DNA from: Cellulophaga sp. RHA19
GTDB lineage: Bacteria; Bacteroidota; Bacteroidia; Flavobacteriales; Flavobacteriaceae
NCBI RefSeq assembly: GCF_002813425.1
Contig: NZ_PHUL01000001.1
Coordinates: 2,115,001-2,179,000 of the forward strand
Direction: 5' to 3'
DNA length: 64,000 bases
The position numbers were made by a program, and so were the translations under genes. Under the pieces are notes generated by a model. It was not told where the DNA came from and did no database searches. It was given only the letters and a program-made list of their open reading frames with translations. Below, one piece after another: positions 1 through 9,500 of this stretch; position 1 is the stretch's first letter, and every line of letters starts with the position of its first letter.

Positions 1-485
1 GCTTTAGATGTGCCATATATACCTGCACCAGGACCTCCTGCGGTCCAACCTGCATTAGAGGTATAATTGATGATAGAAGGGTGTTCTCCTTTTTTTAGGT
101 AAGGTATAGCTGCTCTTGATGCAAAGAAAACTGAGTCTAAGTTTAGAGCCATAACAAACCTGTAAAATTCAGTTGTCATTTCTTCGAATCTAGATCTACC
201 ACCTAGACCACCAGCATTGTTCACTAGGACGTCTATTCTTCCATATTTCTCACCAATTTTAACTATGTTATCTGTTACAAGATCTTCTTTTGTTACATCA
301 AAACCAACATATTCAGCTGTTATTCCTTGTTTTGTTAGTTCATTTACTCTATCAGCACCTGCTGTATCATCAATACCATTTAAAACAACAGTATATCCAT
401 CTGATCCCAATCTTTTTGCAACTTCAAAACCTATTCCGCCTGTGGCTCCTGTAACAATTGCTACTTTTCCTTTATTTTTACTCAT
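1..485 (-). CDS. SDR-family oxidoreductase, probable DEH/KDG-forming reductase (3' end outside window)
   Basis: Partial gene: 161 codons are visible and it runs off the left edge. The start is the ATG at 483-485. Classical short-chain dehydrogenase features are present: TGATGGIG nucleotide-binding motif at residues 12-19, an NNAG motif near residue 90, and catalytic Tyr157 and Lys161 (YGTSK) at the very edge. In alginate loci an SDR of this kind reduces 4-deoxy-L-erythro-5-hexoseulose uronate (DEH) to 2-keto-3-deoxygluconate with NAD(P)H in the cytoplasm. That specific substrate is inferred from position: it lies 55 bp downstream of the MFS transporter on the same strand, close to three alginate lyases. 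The SDR call is firm; the substrate is likely but unproven. Confidence 0.85.
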   Translation of the reverse strand, partial: MSKNKGKVAIVTGATGGIGFEVAKRLGSDGYTVVLNGIDDTAGADRVNELTKQGITAEYVGFDVTKEDLVTDNIVKIGEKYGRIDVLVNNAGGLGGRSRFEEMTTEFYRFVMALNLDSVFFASRAAIPYLKKGEHPSIINYTSNAGWTAGGPGAGIYGTSK

Positions 486-540
486 TTTTATGTGTTTAAT
501 TTTTATTTAATTTGTTTTTCTATGTTTATATTTAATATTA

Positions 541-2166
541 TTAATTTTTAGGTTTTAATGGTTGTATTTTAGGACATAATATCCAAACAGCTAATAATGC
601 TATTATTGCTAATGCTCCACCTATTAAAAATGCAGGTGTATAGTTACCACCTTTAGTGATAAAAGTAACTAATAGCGTAAGCCCAGCTGCACCAAGTTTA
701 GCTGCCATACCAGAAAAGCCTGAAAGAGTACCTACTATTTTTCCGCTAAAGAGATCACTTGGTAATGTTTGTATATTTCCAATTGCAATTTGAAATCCAA
801 ATAACAAAATAGCCATAATTACAACTGCAATTAATGCTGCTGTATTTCTAGCATTATTAATTTCTGATAAATAGGCAAGAGCTGCAATTCCAGAATCTGT
901 AGGTGCTCCATATTTCGGCAATAAACGTTCTTCTTTTGTTGCTTCTGCTTTTGGTGTTTTCCAAACAGCAGATTGATATGCTTTCTTAAATGTAGGGTTA
1001 GATTTAATTTGATTAATATTTTTTCCAGCAATGTCTTGAATAAAATTTTTATCCGCTTTTAAGTCTTTAAATGCGTCATTATCCATTATCTTTTTAACTT
1101 GTGGATCAGCCATTGTTAAAGCAGCAGATTTCTCAACTCCAAAAACTCCTAAAATTTGAGGTGCACCAGGGTATTTTAATAGAATAAAACATGGAATCAT
1201 TATGATACATCCCAATGTAATAACATACTTACGAGTCTTGTCTACAGTCCACGAAGAATTAAGTTTCTTTTGGGCAAGTAAACCTCCATACCATGCACCA
1301 ATCATTGCACCTACATAAGGAACCCAAGCTGAAAATGCAATTTCTTTTACATTCATACCAAATACTTCAGATAGATATATAGGAATCCAAACTATAAACA
1401 ACCACCATATAGGATCAAGTGCTGCCGAAGCAATTATTACACCCCAACTTTCTTTATGCTTAAGTAATTCTCCTGTATCAGGTACATAGCCATCATCATG
1501 ATTACCATCTTCATCAAGATCTTGATTTTTTTGACCAGAGAGGATGTATTTTTTTTCGTCATCTGTTAGCCAAGGATGAGTTTTTGGTCCAGATTTAACA
1601 ATATATAACCAAGGTAATAACCATAATAATCCAAGCAATCCTACCACTATAAATATTGACTTCCAATCTAAGTATGCAGATAACAGTCCAATTACTGGAT
1701 AAGCTATAATACCACCAATTGCTGCCCCTGAATTAAAAACTCCTTGTGCAAGTGCTCTTTCTTTGGTAGGAAACCATTCTGCATTAGCTTTTGCCGCCCC
1801 TGGCCAGTTACCAGCTTCTGCTAAACCTAATATTGATCTAAAAATAGAAAAGCTTAACATTCCTTGAGCAAAGGCGTGCAGCATAGTTGCAACGGACCAA
1901 ACCCCAATAGAGATGGCAAACCCAATTCTAGTGCCTATCCAGTCAAAAATTTTACCAAAAAGTGCTTGACCACTAGCATATGATATTATAAATACCGTAG
2001 ATATTGTACCAAATATAACTTTATGTCCATCCTTATCCATTTCTGGGAATAAGTCTTGGGCAATGTCAGACCAAAGTGCACCAAAGGCTTGTCTGTCTAT
2101 ATAATTAATAACTGCAGCCAAAGCAACAAGTCCTACTACCCACCATCTTAATCCTTTTACTTTCAT
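541..2166 (-). CDS. MFS transporter of the anion:cation symporter (ExuT-like) family, probable unsaturated uronate importer
   Basis: A 541-residue major facilitator protein with about 12 membrane segments. The N-terminal NYIDRQAFG and the segment NWPGAAKANAEWFP followed by KERALAQGVFNSG (about residues 120-146) are typical of hexuronate and aldonate transporters. Family members are usually 430-450 residues. The excess here is a soluble stretch at about residues 334-440, rich in Lys and Asp, between two membrane segments. It sits between the regulator gene and the SDR gene, so it likely carries alginate-derived DEH across the inner membrane. The start is the ATG at 2164-2166, preceded by an 83-nt leader after the shared GGAGGGAAGTA element. 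The transporter class is clear; the substrate is inferred from context. Confidence 0.88.
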   Translation of the reverse strand: MKVKGLRWWVVGLVALAAVINYIDRQAFGALWSDIAQDLFPEMDKDGHKVIFGTISTVFIISYASGQALFGKIFDWIGTRIGFAISIGVWSVATMLHAFAQGMLSFSIFRSILGLAEAGNWPGAAKANAEWFPTKERALAQGVFNSGAAIGGIIAYPVIGLLSAYLDWKSIFIVVGLLGLLWLLPWLYIVKSGPKTHPWLTDDEKKYILSGQKNQDLDEDGNHDDGYVPDTGELLKHKESWGVIIASAALDPIWWLFIVWIPIYLSEVFGMNVKEIAFSAWVPYVGAMIGAWYGGLLAQKKLNSSWTVDKTRKYVITLGCIIMIPCFILLKYPGAPQILGVFGVEKSAALTMADPQVKKIMDNDAFKDLKADKNFIQDIAGKNINQIKSNPTFKKAYQSAVWKTPKAEATKEERLLPKYGAPTDSGIAALAYLSEINNARNTAALIAVVIMAILLFGFQIAIGNIQTLPSDLFSGKIVGTLSGFSGMAAKLGAAGLTLLVTFITKGGNYTPAFLIGGALAIIALLAVWILCPKIQPLKPKN

Positions 2167-2248
2167 ATTTTTTAATATATAAAAGGAGTGTATAGAATGT
2201 ATAAATAGATGAATAACAATGATAATTTGTTACTTTTCTAATTATTTT

Positions 2249-2308
2249 TACTTCCCTCCTTAATGTGTTTTTTTATAAAAAGATACTACGTGCAATAGGT
2301 ATCTCTTT
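2249..2308 (-). promoter_or_regulatory. Candidate structured leader element upstream of the MFS gene (copy 1)
   Basis: On the minus strand a hairpin with arms 2299-2308 and 2277-2286 (10 pairs, one G-U) has a loop containing TGCACG (2289-2294). It is followed by a T-rich run and then GGAGGGAAGTA (2249-2259). The same loop and the same 11-mer, with similar spacing, recur upstream of alginate SusC (9804-9862), although the stem sequences differ. The hairpin begins just after the GntR stop codon, so it could also act as that gene's terminator. Function is inferred; the repeat is seen directly. Confidence 0.5.
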
Positions 2309-2319
2309 ACTATCATTTT

Positions 2320-3024
2320 TTATTTAATATTATAGCAATATTGATATAATGCATTGAAGTGTTCCTTCATTTTTTGTTTACCCAATTTTGGATCTTGTTT
2401 TTTTATAGCTTCATAAATAGCTGTATGTTCTTTAATTCCTTTAACAGTTTGGTCTTTATCACAGACGTGGTATTTTTCGAAATCTATAATTATCTGCGGT
2501 GTTATAGTTAACATAAAAGTGTTAATAGTACTATTGCCACATGCTTTTGCAATTGCTAAGTGAAACAATAAATCTTCCTGTACCGCATCTTCATTACTTA
2601 AAGCTTTAGCTTCGTAAGCGTCTAAAGCAGCCTTAATATTTATTAAATCCTCTTCTGTTCTCCTTAATGCAGCTAAACGAACCGTTTTTAATTCTAGTAA
2701 AATTCTAGTTTCTACTAGAGATTTAAAGTCTTGATTTTCTAATCTTAAAATGTCATCAATCATTCCGTTTAAAGCAATAATACCTATTTTAGCTACAAAT
2801 GTTCCGCTTTGTGGAATTGATTTTAGTAAACCATAAAATTCTAATTTTTGAATAGCATCTCTTACGTTACTTCTACTAACTTCAAATTTTTCAGATAGCA
2901 TACGCTCTGAAGGTAATTTATCCCCAGGCTCCAAATTTTTTAAGTTTATTAAATCTCTAATATTGCTAATTATTGAGTTTAATATTTGCTTATTATCATT
3001 TGTAGTTTGTACATCTAACTTCAT
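2320..3024 (-). CDS. GntR-family transcriptional regulator, FadR/FCD subfamily, probable alginate-locus repressor
   Basis: The N-terminal winged helix-turn-helix spans about residues 15-80 and contains LEPGDKLPSERMLSEKFEVS and the recognition-helix region SRSNVRDAIQKLE. The C-terminal FCD ligand domain (about 90-225) carries the expected metal ligands Asp151, His155, His200 and His222. FCD regulators usually bind small organic acids and leave the DNA when ligand is bound. A GntR repressor of alginate catabolism is described in Zobellia galactanivorans, and this gene occupies the equivalent position. It lies between the PL7 gene and the MFS gene on the same strand. Its likely operators are the tandem TGGTTAACCA palindromes at 9876, 14634 and 16835; this pairing is inferred. 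Confidence 0.9.
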   Translation of the reverse strand: MKLDVQTTNDNKQILNSIISNIRDLINLKNLEPGDKLPSERMLSEKFEVSRSNVRDAIQKLEFYGLLKSIPQSGTFVAKIGIIALNGMIDDILRLENQDFKSLVETRILLELKTVRLAALRRTEEDLINIKAALDAYEAKALSNEDAVQEDLLFHLAIAKACGNSTINTFMLTITPQIIIDFEKYHVCDKDQTVKGIKEHTAIYEAIKKQDPKLGKQKMKEHFNALYQYCYNIK

Positions 3025-3098
3025 AATTCAAAATTTTAAATGGCTTTAAATTGACGTCTAAAATAGTTAAGTTTAATGAGTGTTTTTCTATTTTTAAT

Positions 3099-3146
3099 AG
3101 TTTTGTTAACACCAGGACTAACTAGGAACTGGTGCTAACAAAAACT
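3099..3146 (-). terminator. Long inverted repeat between the PL7 gene and the regulator gene
   Basis: Arms 3099-3115 and 3129-3146 pair almost perfectly (15 bp, one bulge, 2 bp) around a 13-nt loop. It lies 50 nt past the PL7 stop and 75 nt before the regulator start. There is no T-run after the stem on the minus strand, so it may be a terminator, an mRNA-stabilising 3' structure, or a protein-binding site. Confidence 0.5.
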
Positions 3147-3195
3147 AGAACTAACTCTACGTTTTAAACGTAACTTCAACTTTATATTTGATTTA

Positions 3196-4092
3196 TTACT
3201 CTGTTATTTCTAACTCATAATATTTAACTTTAGCATAAGAGTTTTCATCTCTTGATTGAAAATAATTACCAGCTTTAAAATAGTTTTCAAAAACACCCCA
3301 TCTTTTCATATGAATATTTTTGTATACTTTAAATTCATTATTATTTAGTGATACTATCATTTCTCCATCAGACACTTTAACTTCTATTGTAAATTTGCCA
3401 AAACCTACATTTTCTTTAAAAGTATGTCCTTCATCATCTGTCCAAGCTGTGTCATGTAAAATTTCTGTATCTGTTAAACTTAAGCTTATTAATTTTTTTG
3501 TTTTTACTCGTACTTTACCATTTTGCCAATATATTTTTAACATTGGAGGCGCATTATTGTCTTTTTGACCAATAAGTTTTTTTTGTTCATTGGTTAACCT
3601 ACCGTGTATTTGCATAATAATGGTCTTGTGATATTTACCATTCCTATCTCTAGAAATATCTTCAACAGCAAGTTTTCCTTTTAAGCCTCTACCTTGTTTA
3701 AAAGTCCAGTTTACATTATTATTGCCTGGTTCCATTTGCTCCCTTAGTTCTGTTCTAGAATACTTAGTGTTAGCTGTTGTAGCAGCAGTAGGATATGCAT
3801 AGAAAACAAGCGCACCAGAAACAGAATCATTATACATAAATGGCTTTAGTGTTTTGTTTGTGGCATAATTTAGTATCTCTGGTGGCTCTACTTCTATGGG
3901 TTTGCCAATAGGTAAGGTTACTTTCCAATGGCTTAAATCTATTTTTGGTAATCTGTATTTTTTCTTCTTATTTTTCTTTTTTAAAATTTTAGTATCCGAT
4001 TCTACTACGCTACTTTTTGTTGTTTGGCAAGCAGCGTTAGTAGTAAGAAATACAATTGATATTATGGTTATTATTTCTCTTCGGAAATTCAT
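3196..4092 (-). CDS. PL7-family alginate lyase, predicted surface lipoprotein
   Basis: A 298-residue protein with the three PL7 signature motifs: RTELRE (113-118), QIH (161-163) and YFKAGNYFQ (271-279). These provide the conserved Arg, Gln, His and Tyr of the active site. QIH (rather than QVH) is commonly linked to cleavage at guluronate-containing sites. The N-terminus is hydrophobic with Cys22 as a possible lipidation site, but the preceding residues NAA are not an ideal lipobox. A very lysine-rich linker covers residues 38-46. It probably cuts alginate endolytically outside the cell or at the surface. It is the last gene of the SusC-SusD-PKD-PL7 run, starting 11 bp after the PKD lipoprotein gene ends. 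Confidence 0.95.
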   Translation of the reverse strand: MNFRREIITIISIVFLTTNAACQTTKSSVVESDTKILKKKNKKKKYRLPKIDLSHWKVTLPIGKPIEVEPPEILNYATNKTLKPFMYNDSVSGALVFYAYPTAATTANTKYSRTELREQMEPGNNNVNWTFKQGRGLKGKLAVEDISRDRNGKYHKTIIMQIHGRLTNEQKKLIGQKDNNAPPMLKIYWQNGKVRVKTKKLISLSLTDTEILHDTAWTDDEGHTFKENVGFGKFTIEVKVSDGEMIVSLNNNEFKVYKNIHMKRWGVFENYFKAGNYFQSRDENSYAKVKYYELEITE

Positions 4093-4103
4093 TATTTTAT
4101 ATA

Positions 4104-5078
4104 TTATGGTGCAGGTATAATACTAACATTATCTAAGTAAGTATCGCCAGTACTTACATTATCAATCCAAATAGCAATTTCACCTGTAGCATTTGCTTCA
4201 AATTCAAATGTAACTTCTGTAAAGTTATTTTTACCTAATGCCACATCACCATCAGCCTCAGCAATAAAACCAGTAGCTTCTAATTCATTTGCATTATCCA
4301 TCCATCCGTTTAGGATACCAACTCTAACTTTATCTCCATCATTTTTAAGTGCGTAATGAAAAGTTACAATATATTTAGCGTTAGGGGTAACGGTTAAAGC
4401 TTGATAAGAAGCTCTGTCATTACCAGCGCCAGTTGCAGGGTATTTAGCACCTTGAGTTTTACCAGAAGTATTGTCAAAAGGAACAGTATAGGCACCATCA
4501 CTAGTAGTTTGGTGTACTGTTGCCCCTATAATTCTCCAACAATTAGTACCGTCGTTTTTTGGGGTTTTAGGTGTACCATCTGATTGAATAAATATGCAGC
4601 CAAGTGTGTCTCCACCTTCATCAGTACCGTCTTCAAAAGCCCATTCTGATATTACTGGTGTAATTACAGTAGGAACTATAGGTTCTACCACCGTAACTGT
4701 TTCTGTGTACACACTTTTTACACCTAAATTATCTGAAGCAGTTAAGCTTACTACAAAATCACCTTCTCCAGGAAAAGTATGTTCTGGTTCTGCCTCAGTA
4801 GATGTTATTATTTCTCCAGAACTATGTGTAAATTCCCAACTGTATTGCGTTGCGCTGTTAGATTGATTACTAAAGCTATACGTTTTCCATGCATCATCTG
4901 AACCAGTATTTTGGGTAGCAGCAAAAAATGCAGTAGGAGGGGTAGCGTCTTCTATGGATGCAGTATCAGCTATATCATAATCTAAATCACAAGATGAAAA
5001 AGATATGGTTAGTAAAAAGATGGCAGTCAATAGTCCTGCTGTACCTTTTAATTTATTTATTTTTCTATTATTTTTCAT
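4104..5078 (-). CDS. PKD-domain surface lipoprotein, probable glycan-binding protein of the alginate locus
   Basis: The signal peptide ends in the lipobox FSSC with Cys30 as lipid anchor. Residues 47-130 form a PKD-like beta-sandwich with the typical WEF, HTFPGEGDFVVSLTASD pattern. Residues 140-324 look like a beta-rich carbohydrate-binding module ending in YLDNVSIIP, as in galactose-binding-like folds. It has no recognisable catalytic motif. Its place right after SusD, where SusE/SusF-type proteins sit in other loci, suggests that it holds alginate at the cell surface. The gap to SusD is 24 bp, so the two are likely cotranscribed. The binding role is inferred from order and fold. Confidence 0.8.
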   Translation of the reverse strand: MKNNRKINKLKGTAGLLTAIFLLTISFSSCDLDYDIADTASIEDATPPTAFFAATQNTGSDDAWKTYSFSNQSNSATQYSWEFTHSSGEIITSTEAEPEHTFPGEGDFVVSLTASDNLGVKSVYTETVTVVEPIVPTVITPVISEWAFEDGTDEGGDTLGCIFIQSDGTPKTPKNDGTNCWRIIGATVHQTTSDGAYTVPFDNTSGKTQGAKYPATGAGNDRASYQALTVTPNAKYIVTFHYALKNDGDKVRVGILNGWMDNANELEATGFIAEADGDVALGKNNFTEVTFEFEANATGEIAIWIDNVSTGDTYLDNVSIIPAP

Positions 5079-5102
5079 AATTATATGTTTTAACTATTGT
5101 TT

Positions 5103-6548
5103 TTAGTAACCAGGATTTTGTGTTAATACACCTTTACTTAATCCAATTTCTCTTTGTGGAATAGGTAATAACAAATCTGTAGAAGAAAAACTATAGCCAT
5201 TTTCTGTGGCAAATGCAGATAATACATTTGTTGCTTCTCCCATTCTAATTAAATCAAATAAACGCTTGTTTTCAAATGCAAGTTCTACACGTCTTTCATT
5301 TAATAATTCTTCCTTTGTAATGACTCCGTCTTCATCATCATTTAAACCAGCTCTTTCTCTAATTGCATTAAAAGATGCAAGCGCACCGCTGTTAGATGTA
5401 GATTCACCACCACCTAATATTGCTTCAACATGCAGTAAAACAACATCAGCATATCTTAAAACTATCCAATCATTACCAGATGCTTGTGCATCAGCGCTAA
5501 ATGTTCTACCATTATCTCCACCATCTTCACCATTAGGCAAGTATTTAATAGCTTGGTTTTCTGTAGGTTGAAAAGGATCTATTCTGTAGGTATGTTGCGT
5601 TCTATCTCCTCCCATTTCTTCTAGAGCAGCAACTACATTTGTAGTAGCATAGTTAACGCCACTTGTTCTCCCAACAGAGTTTAACCATTCTGCTGAAAAA
5701 TTTTGACTGTTATTGTTATCGCCTTGCTCGTAACCAATAGCAAAAATGATTTCATCATTACGCTCAGAAAAGAATATATCACTGTAATTATCTAGTAGGG
5801 TAAAACCTCTAGCAGGATCTAATATCTCTTCACATAATAATTGTGCTTGAGCGTAGTTTGGTGTTGGTAGAGTTAAATAGACCTTAGCTAGTAATCCTTG
5901 AGCTGCAGCTTTAGATGCTCTATCTTTAAAAGAATCATCTAAATTATCTACAGCAGTCTGTAAATCTGAAACAATTAGACTATAAATTTCAGAAGAATTA
6001 ACTCTAGTAAAAGCAGTTTCAGTATCTAAAGGAGCAATAACATTTGTAACTAAAGGTATATCACCATATAGACGTACAAGGTTAAAATAAGCATATGCTC
6101 TTAAAAATTTTGCTTCACCTTCTAATTTTCCTGCAGCAGCATCAGATGCAGCATTTATGTTGTCTAAAACTATGTTAGCTCTAAATATTACATCATAAAA
6201 GCTTCTGTAATAATCTGCAACAATACCATTTGTAGATTCTATAGCAAAGCTTTCAAACTGAGCAGCTTCACCTTCCTGGCTTTTAGACCTTGTATTATCA
6301 CTACGCATTTCTGTTACGTAAAACTCTACTTGAGTTGCGTGATTTAAGTTAGAGTTTGTAATTTTAGCTGCGTTTACACCTTGTAATCCGTCATAAATAT
6401 TAATTACGGCAGCCTCTAGTTCTTCATCATTAGAATAAAATGCTTCTCCACTTGTTCCAGTTTTTAAGTCTGGTGATAAAAATGAATCTTCACAAGATGT
6501 AGATAAAATTGTAATGACTATTAATGTTAAAAATTTTAGTTTTTTCAT
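5103..6548 (-). CDS. SusD/RagB-family nutrient-binding outer-membrane lipoprotein (alginate)
   Basis: A 481-residue protein starting with a lipoprotein signal (lipobox STSC, Cys19). The body has the SusD layout: an N-terminal helical TPR-like part (LRAYAYFNLVRLYGDIPLV near residue 150) and the usual C-terminal block with NERRVELAFENKRLFDLIR, which marks the family, ending LTQNPGY. It caps the SusC channel and binds oligosaccharides before import. The gene begins 25 bp after the SusC stop and precedes the PKD lipoprotein. The alginate substrate is inferred from the flanking lyases. Confidence 0.95.
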   Translation of the reverse strand: MKKLKFLTLIVITILSTSCEDSFLSPDLKTGTSGEAFYSNDEELEAAVINIYDGLQGVNAAKITNSNLNHATQVEFYVTEMRSDNTRSKSQEGEAAQFESFAIESTNGIVADYYRSFYDVIFRANIVLDNINAASDAAAGKLEGEAKFLRAYAYFNLVRLYGDIPLVTNVIAPLDTETAFTRVNSSEIYSLIVSDLQTAVDNLDDSFKDRASKAAAQGLLAKVYLTLPTPNYAQAQLLCEEILDPARGFTLLDNYSDIFFSERNDEIIFAIGYEQGDNNNSQNFSAEWLNSVGRTSGVNYATTNVVAALEEMGGDRTQHTYRIDPFQPTENQAIKYLPNGEDGGDNGRTFSADAQASGNDWIVLRYADVVLLHVEAILGGGESTSNSGALASFNAIRERAGLNDDEDGVITKEELLNERRVELAFENKRLFDLIRMGEATNVLSAFATENGYSFSSTDLLLPIPQREIGLSKGVLTQNPGY

Positions 6549-6573
6549 GATTATATATTTTTAAATTAGTAGT

Positions 6574-9500
6574 TTAAAATTCTATGTTAATACCTGCTGA
6601 TAGTGTACTAAACACAGGAGAACCAGCTCTTTGGTAACCATAAGTTGTAGCAGATGTTGTATTAATAGACTCTGGGTTAAAACCAGTATAATTATCTGCT
6701 GTTAGGTACATTACATTTTGTGCAGAAAGATAAATTCTAGCGCTTCTAATTTTTAATTGAGATGTAACATCTTTACTAAAGTTATATCCAAGGTTTATAT
6801 TACGTAATGCTATATATGATGCATCTTGTATAATATCATTTGTAAATATTTTTTGTTTGATAAATTCTTGGTTTGGAGTACCTAAAATATAGTCTCCGGT
6901 AGGACCAGTAACAAAATCTTGAGAGCTATTAAAATGGTTAAAAATATATTGATCTCCCATATTTCTTATTTCAGCTCCATGACTTCCTTGGAACATAAAA
7001 CTAAAGTCAAAATTTCCTATTTTAAAGTCATTAGACATACTCCAAACAAACTCAGGGTAAGGATTTCCTAAAATTGTTTTATCATCATCATCTATTATAC
7101 CATCACCATTTAAATCTTTTACATATACATCTTGTGCTTCTGCTCCTACAGGGTGAAAAGGGTTTTTTAGAAATTCTAAAGGAATATCTCTTTCTACAAC
7201 CCATCCATAAAATGATGAAATAGGGTTACCTTCTAAGTTAATCCATTCTGCAGCTCTTTTAGAATCTACATTTTGAATTTGTCCGTTGGAGTCAGCAAAG
7301 TCTGTTAATTCATTTTTATTAGTAGATGTAATAAAAGTTGTAGTCCATTTAAATTTAGGGCCAGCAACATTTCTTGTTCTTAATTCTACTTCTATACCAG
7401 AGTTTTCTACTTCTCCTATGTTAACAAGAGCATTTGTAAAGCCTGTTGTAGATGCAATAGGGTTGTTTAACAGTAACTGGTCACTAGTTCTTTTGTAGTA
7501 ATCTACAGAACCAGATAATACATTGTTAAAGAAACCAAAATCAACACCAGGATTAAACTCTACTTGTCTTTCCCATTTTAAATCTGGATTAGATATGTTT
7601 AAAGGGTTAGCAGCATTTGTAACAGCTCCGCCGGTTACACCAGAAGCAATAGAGTTGTCTATTAAAGATAAATAAGGGTAATTGTTAATTAAGTTGTTTC
7701 CTGTTCTAAAAGAGTTATTACCAGTTACACCATAACTAACCCTAAATTTAAGGTTGTTAATTACATCACTATTTTTTAAGAAATTTTCTCTAGAAATGTT
7801 CCAACCCAAAGAGCCGGCAAAGAAATTACCATATTTATTATTTGGTCCAAATACAGATGCACCATCTCTTCTAAAGCTAAAAGAAGCTAAATATTTATCT
7901 GCATAAGCATAATTTACTCTTGTAAAAAAAGATAATAAAGTACTTTCGTATTCTTCTTCATATTCGTTTGTAATATCGTCTTGGTTAATGTAACGAGAAC
8001 TATCATCTGTATAACCTTGAGAACTAATAGTTTCAAACTCTGTTTTATATTTTTCGCCAGAAGCACCTAAAACAACACCAAAGTCATGCTTATCAAATGT
8101 TTTATTGTATGATAATACGTTATCTAAGGCTAAATGCTGTGTTCTTGTATTTGTGCTATCTAATTGTGCTGCACTAGCACCGTTTCTGTTAGATTCTACA
8201 CCTTGCCATCTTTGTTGTCTGTATCTTTGGTAATCTCCAGATAACGTTGTTTTAAAGCTTAAATCGTCGTTAATTTTGTATTTAGCGTAGAAGCTTCCTA
8301 AAATTTTACTTCTGTAATCTCTTCTATCTCTTTCTAATACTTTAGCAGCAGGATTTGTATTAGAGGTATTACTAATGTTTGTGCCACCACTATCTGCATT
8401 AACAGGAGCCCCAGCATCTAAGTCATATCCATCAAAATGGTATTGTAAAGCATAATCACCTACTTGTACGTCTGCCCATTTACCACCATCTTGTACTCTG
8501 TTTACAAATTGTATTGTGTTTTCATCGTGGTATACTGGCAACCAAGATGGTTGTCTTAATATATCGTGTGTAGATCCATCAAAACGTCTACGTTCTGTGT
8601 AAGATGGAGTAGCACTAAGACCAACTGTTAAATTATCTGTAACATCATAATCTAATCTAAGTTTTACACTGTACTTTTTAAAATCATCAGTTAATAAAAC
8701 ACCTTCATCATGATTGTAGTTTAAGTTTGTGCTAAATCTTAATTTATCATTACCACCTCTAATACCTAAAGAATGATTTGTAATAATACCACCATCAAAA
8801 ATAATATCTTGCCAGTTTGTATCTACACCTATTAGTTGCTTGTATTTAGTACGATCTGATAGGCCATGCGTAAATTGTAATTCTGCAGCAGCAGTAGCCG
8901 CGACAGTAGAGTAATAAGCATCACTTTGTCTAGCAGTTTTAACACCAGTTAAAGTAGAGTAACTAAATCTAGTTTCTCCAGATTTACCAGATTTTGTTGT
9001 AATCTGAATAATACCATTACCACCTCTAGAACCATAAATTGCACCTGAAGCAGCATCCTTTAAAATCTCAAAAGATTCTACATCATTCATATCTAAAGAA
9101 CCTAAGTAATCGTTTGGTACAACAACACCATCTACAACAACTAAAGGACCAGAGTTACCAGTAATAGAACCCGTACCTCTAATTCTAATAGTAGGGTCAG
9201 AACCAGCTTCACCTTCTGTAGCTTGTATGTTAACACCAGATACTTGCCCTACTAAGGCATCATCTACCCTAGAAACGGCAATCTGACCTAAATCTTCGTT
9301 TAATACCTTAGAAATAGACCCTGTTAAGTGAGATTTTTTTTGTGTTCCGTAACCAATAACTACAACTTCTTCTAGTTTACTAGCATCTTCTTCTAATGAT
9401 ACATTTAAGTTTTTTTGATCTGCAATTGTAATAGATTTTGTAACAAACCCTATGTAAGAAAACTGTAGTATGTCTCCTTTTTTTACTTTAAGTTCATAAT

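Noticed and set aside
217..510. 97-residue plus-strand frame opposite the SDR gene.
   Set aside because: It is antisense to a clear SDR with catalytic residues and has low-complexity Ser/Thr/Pro content typical of shadow frames.
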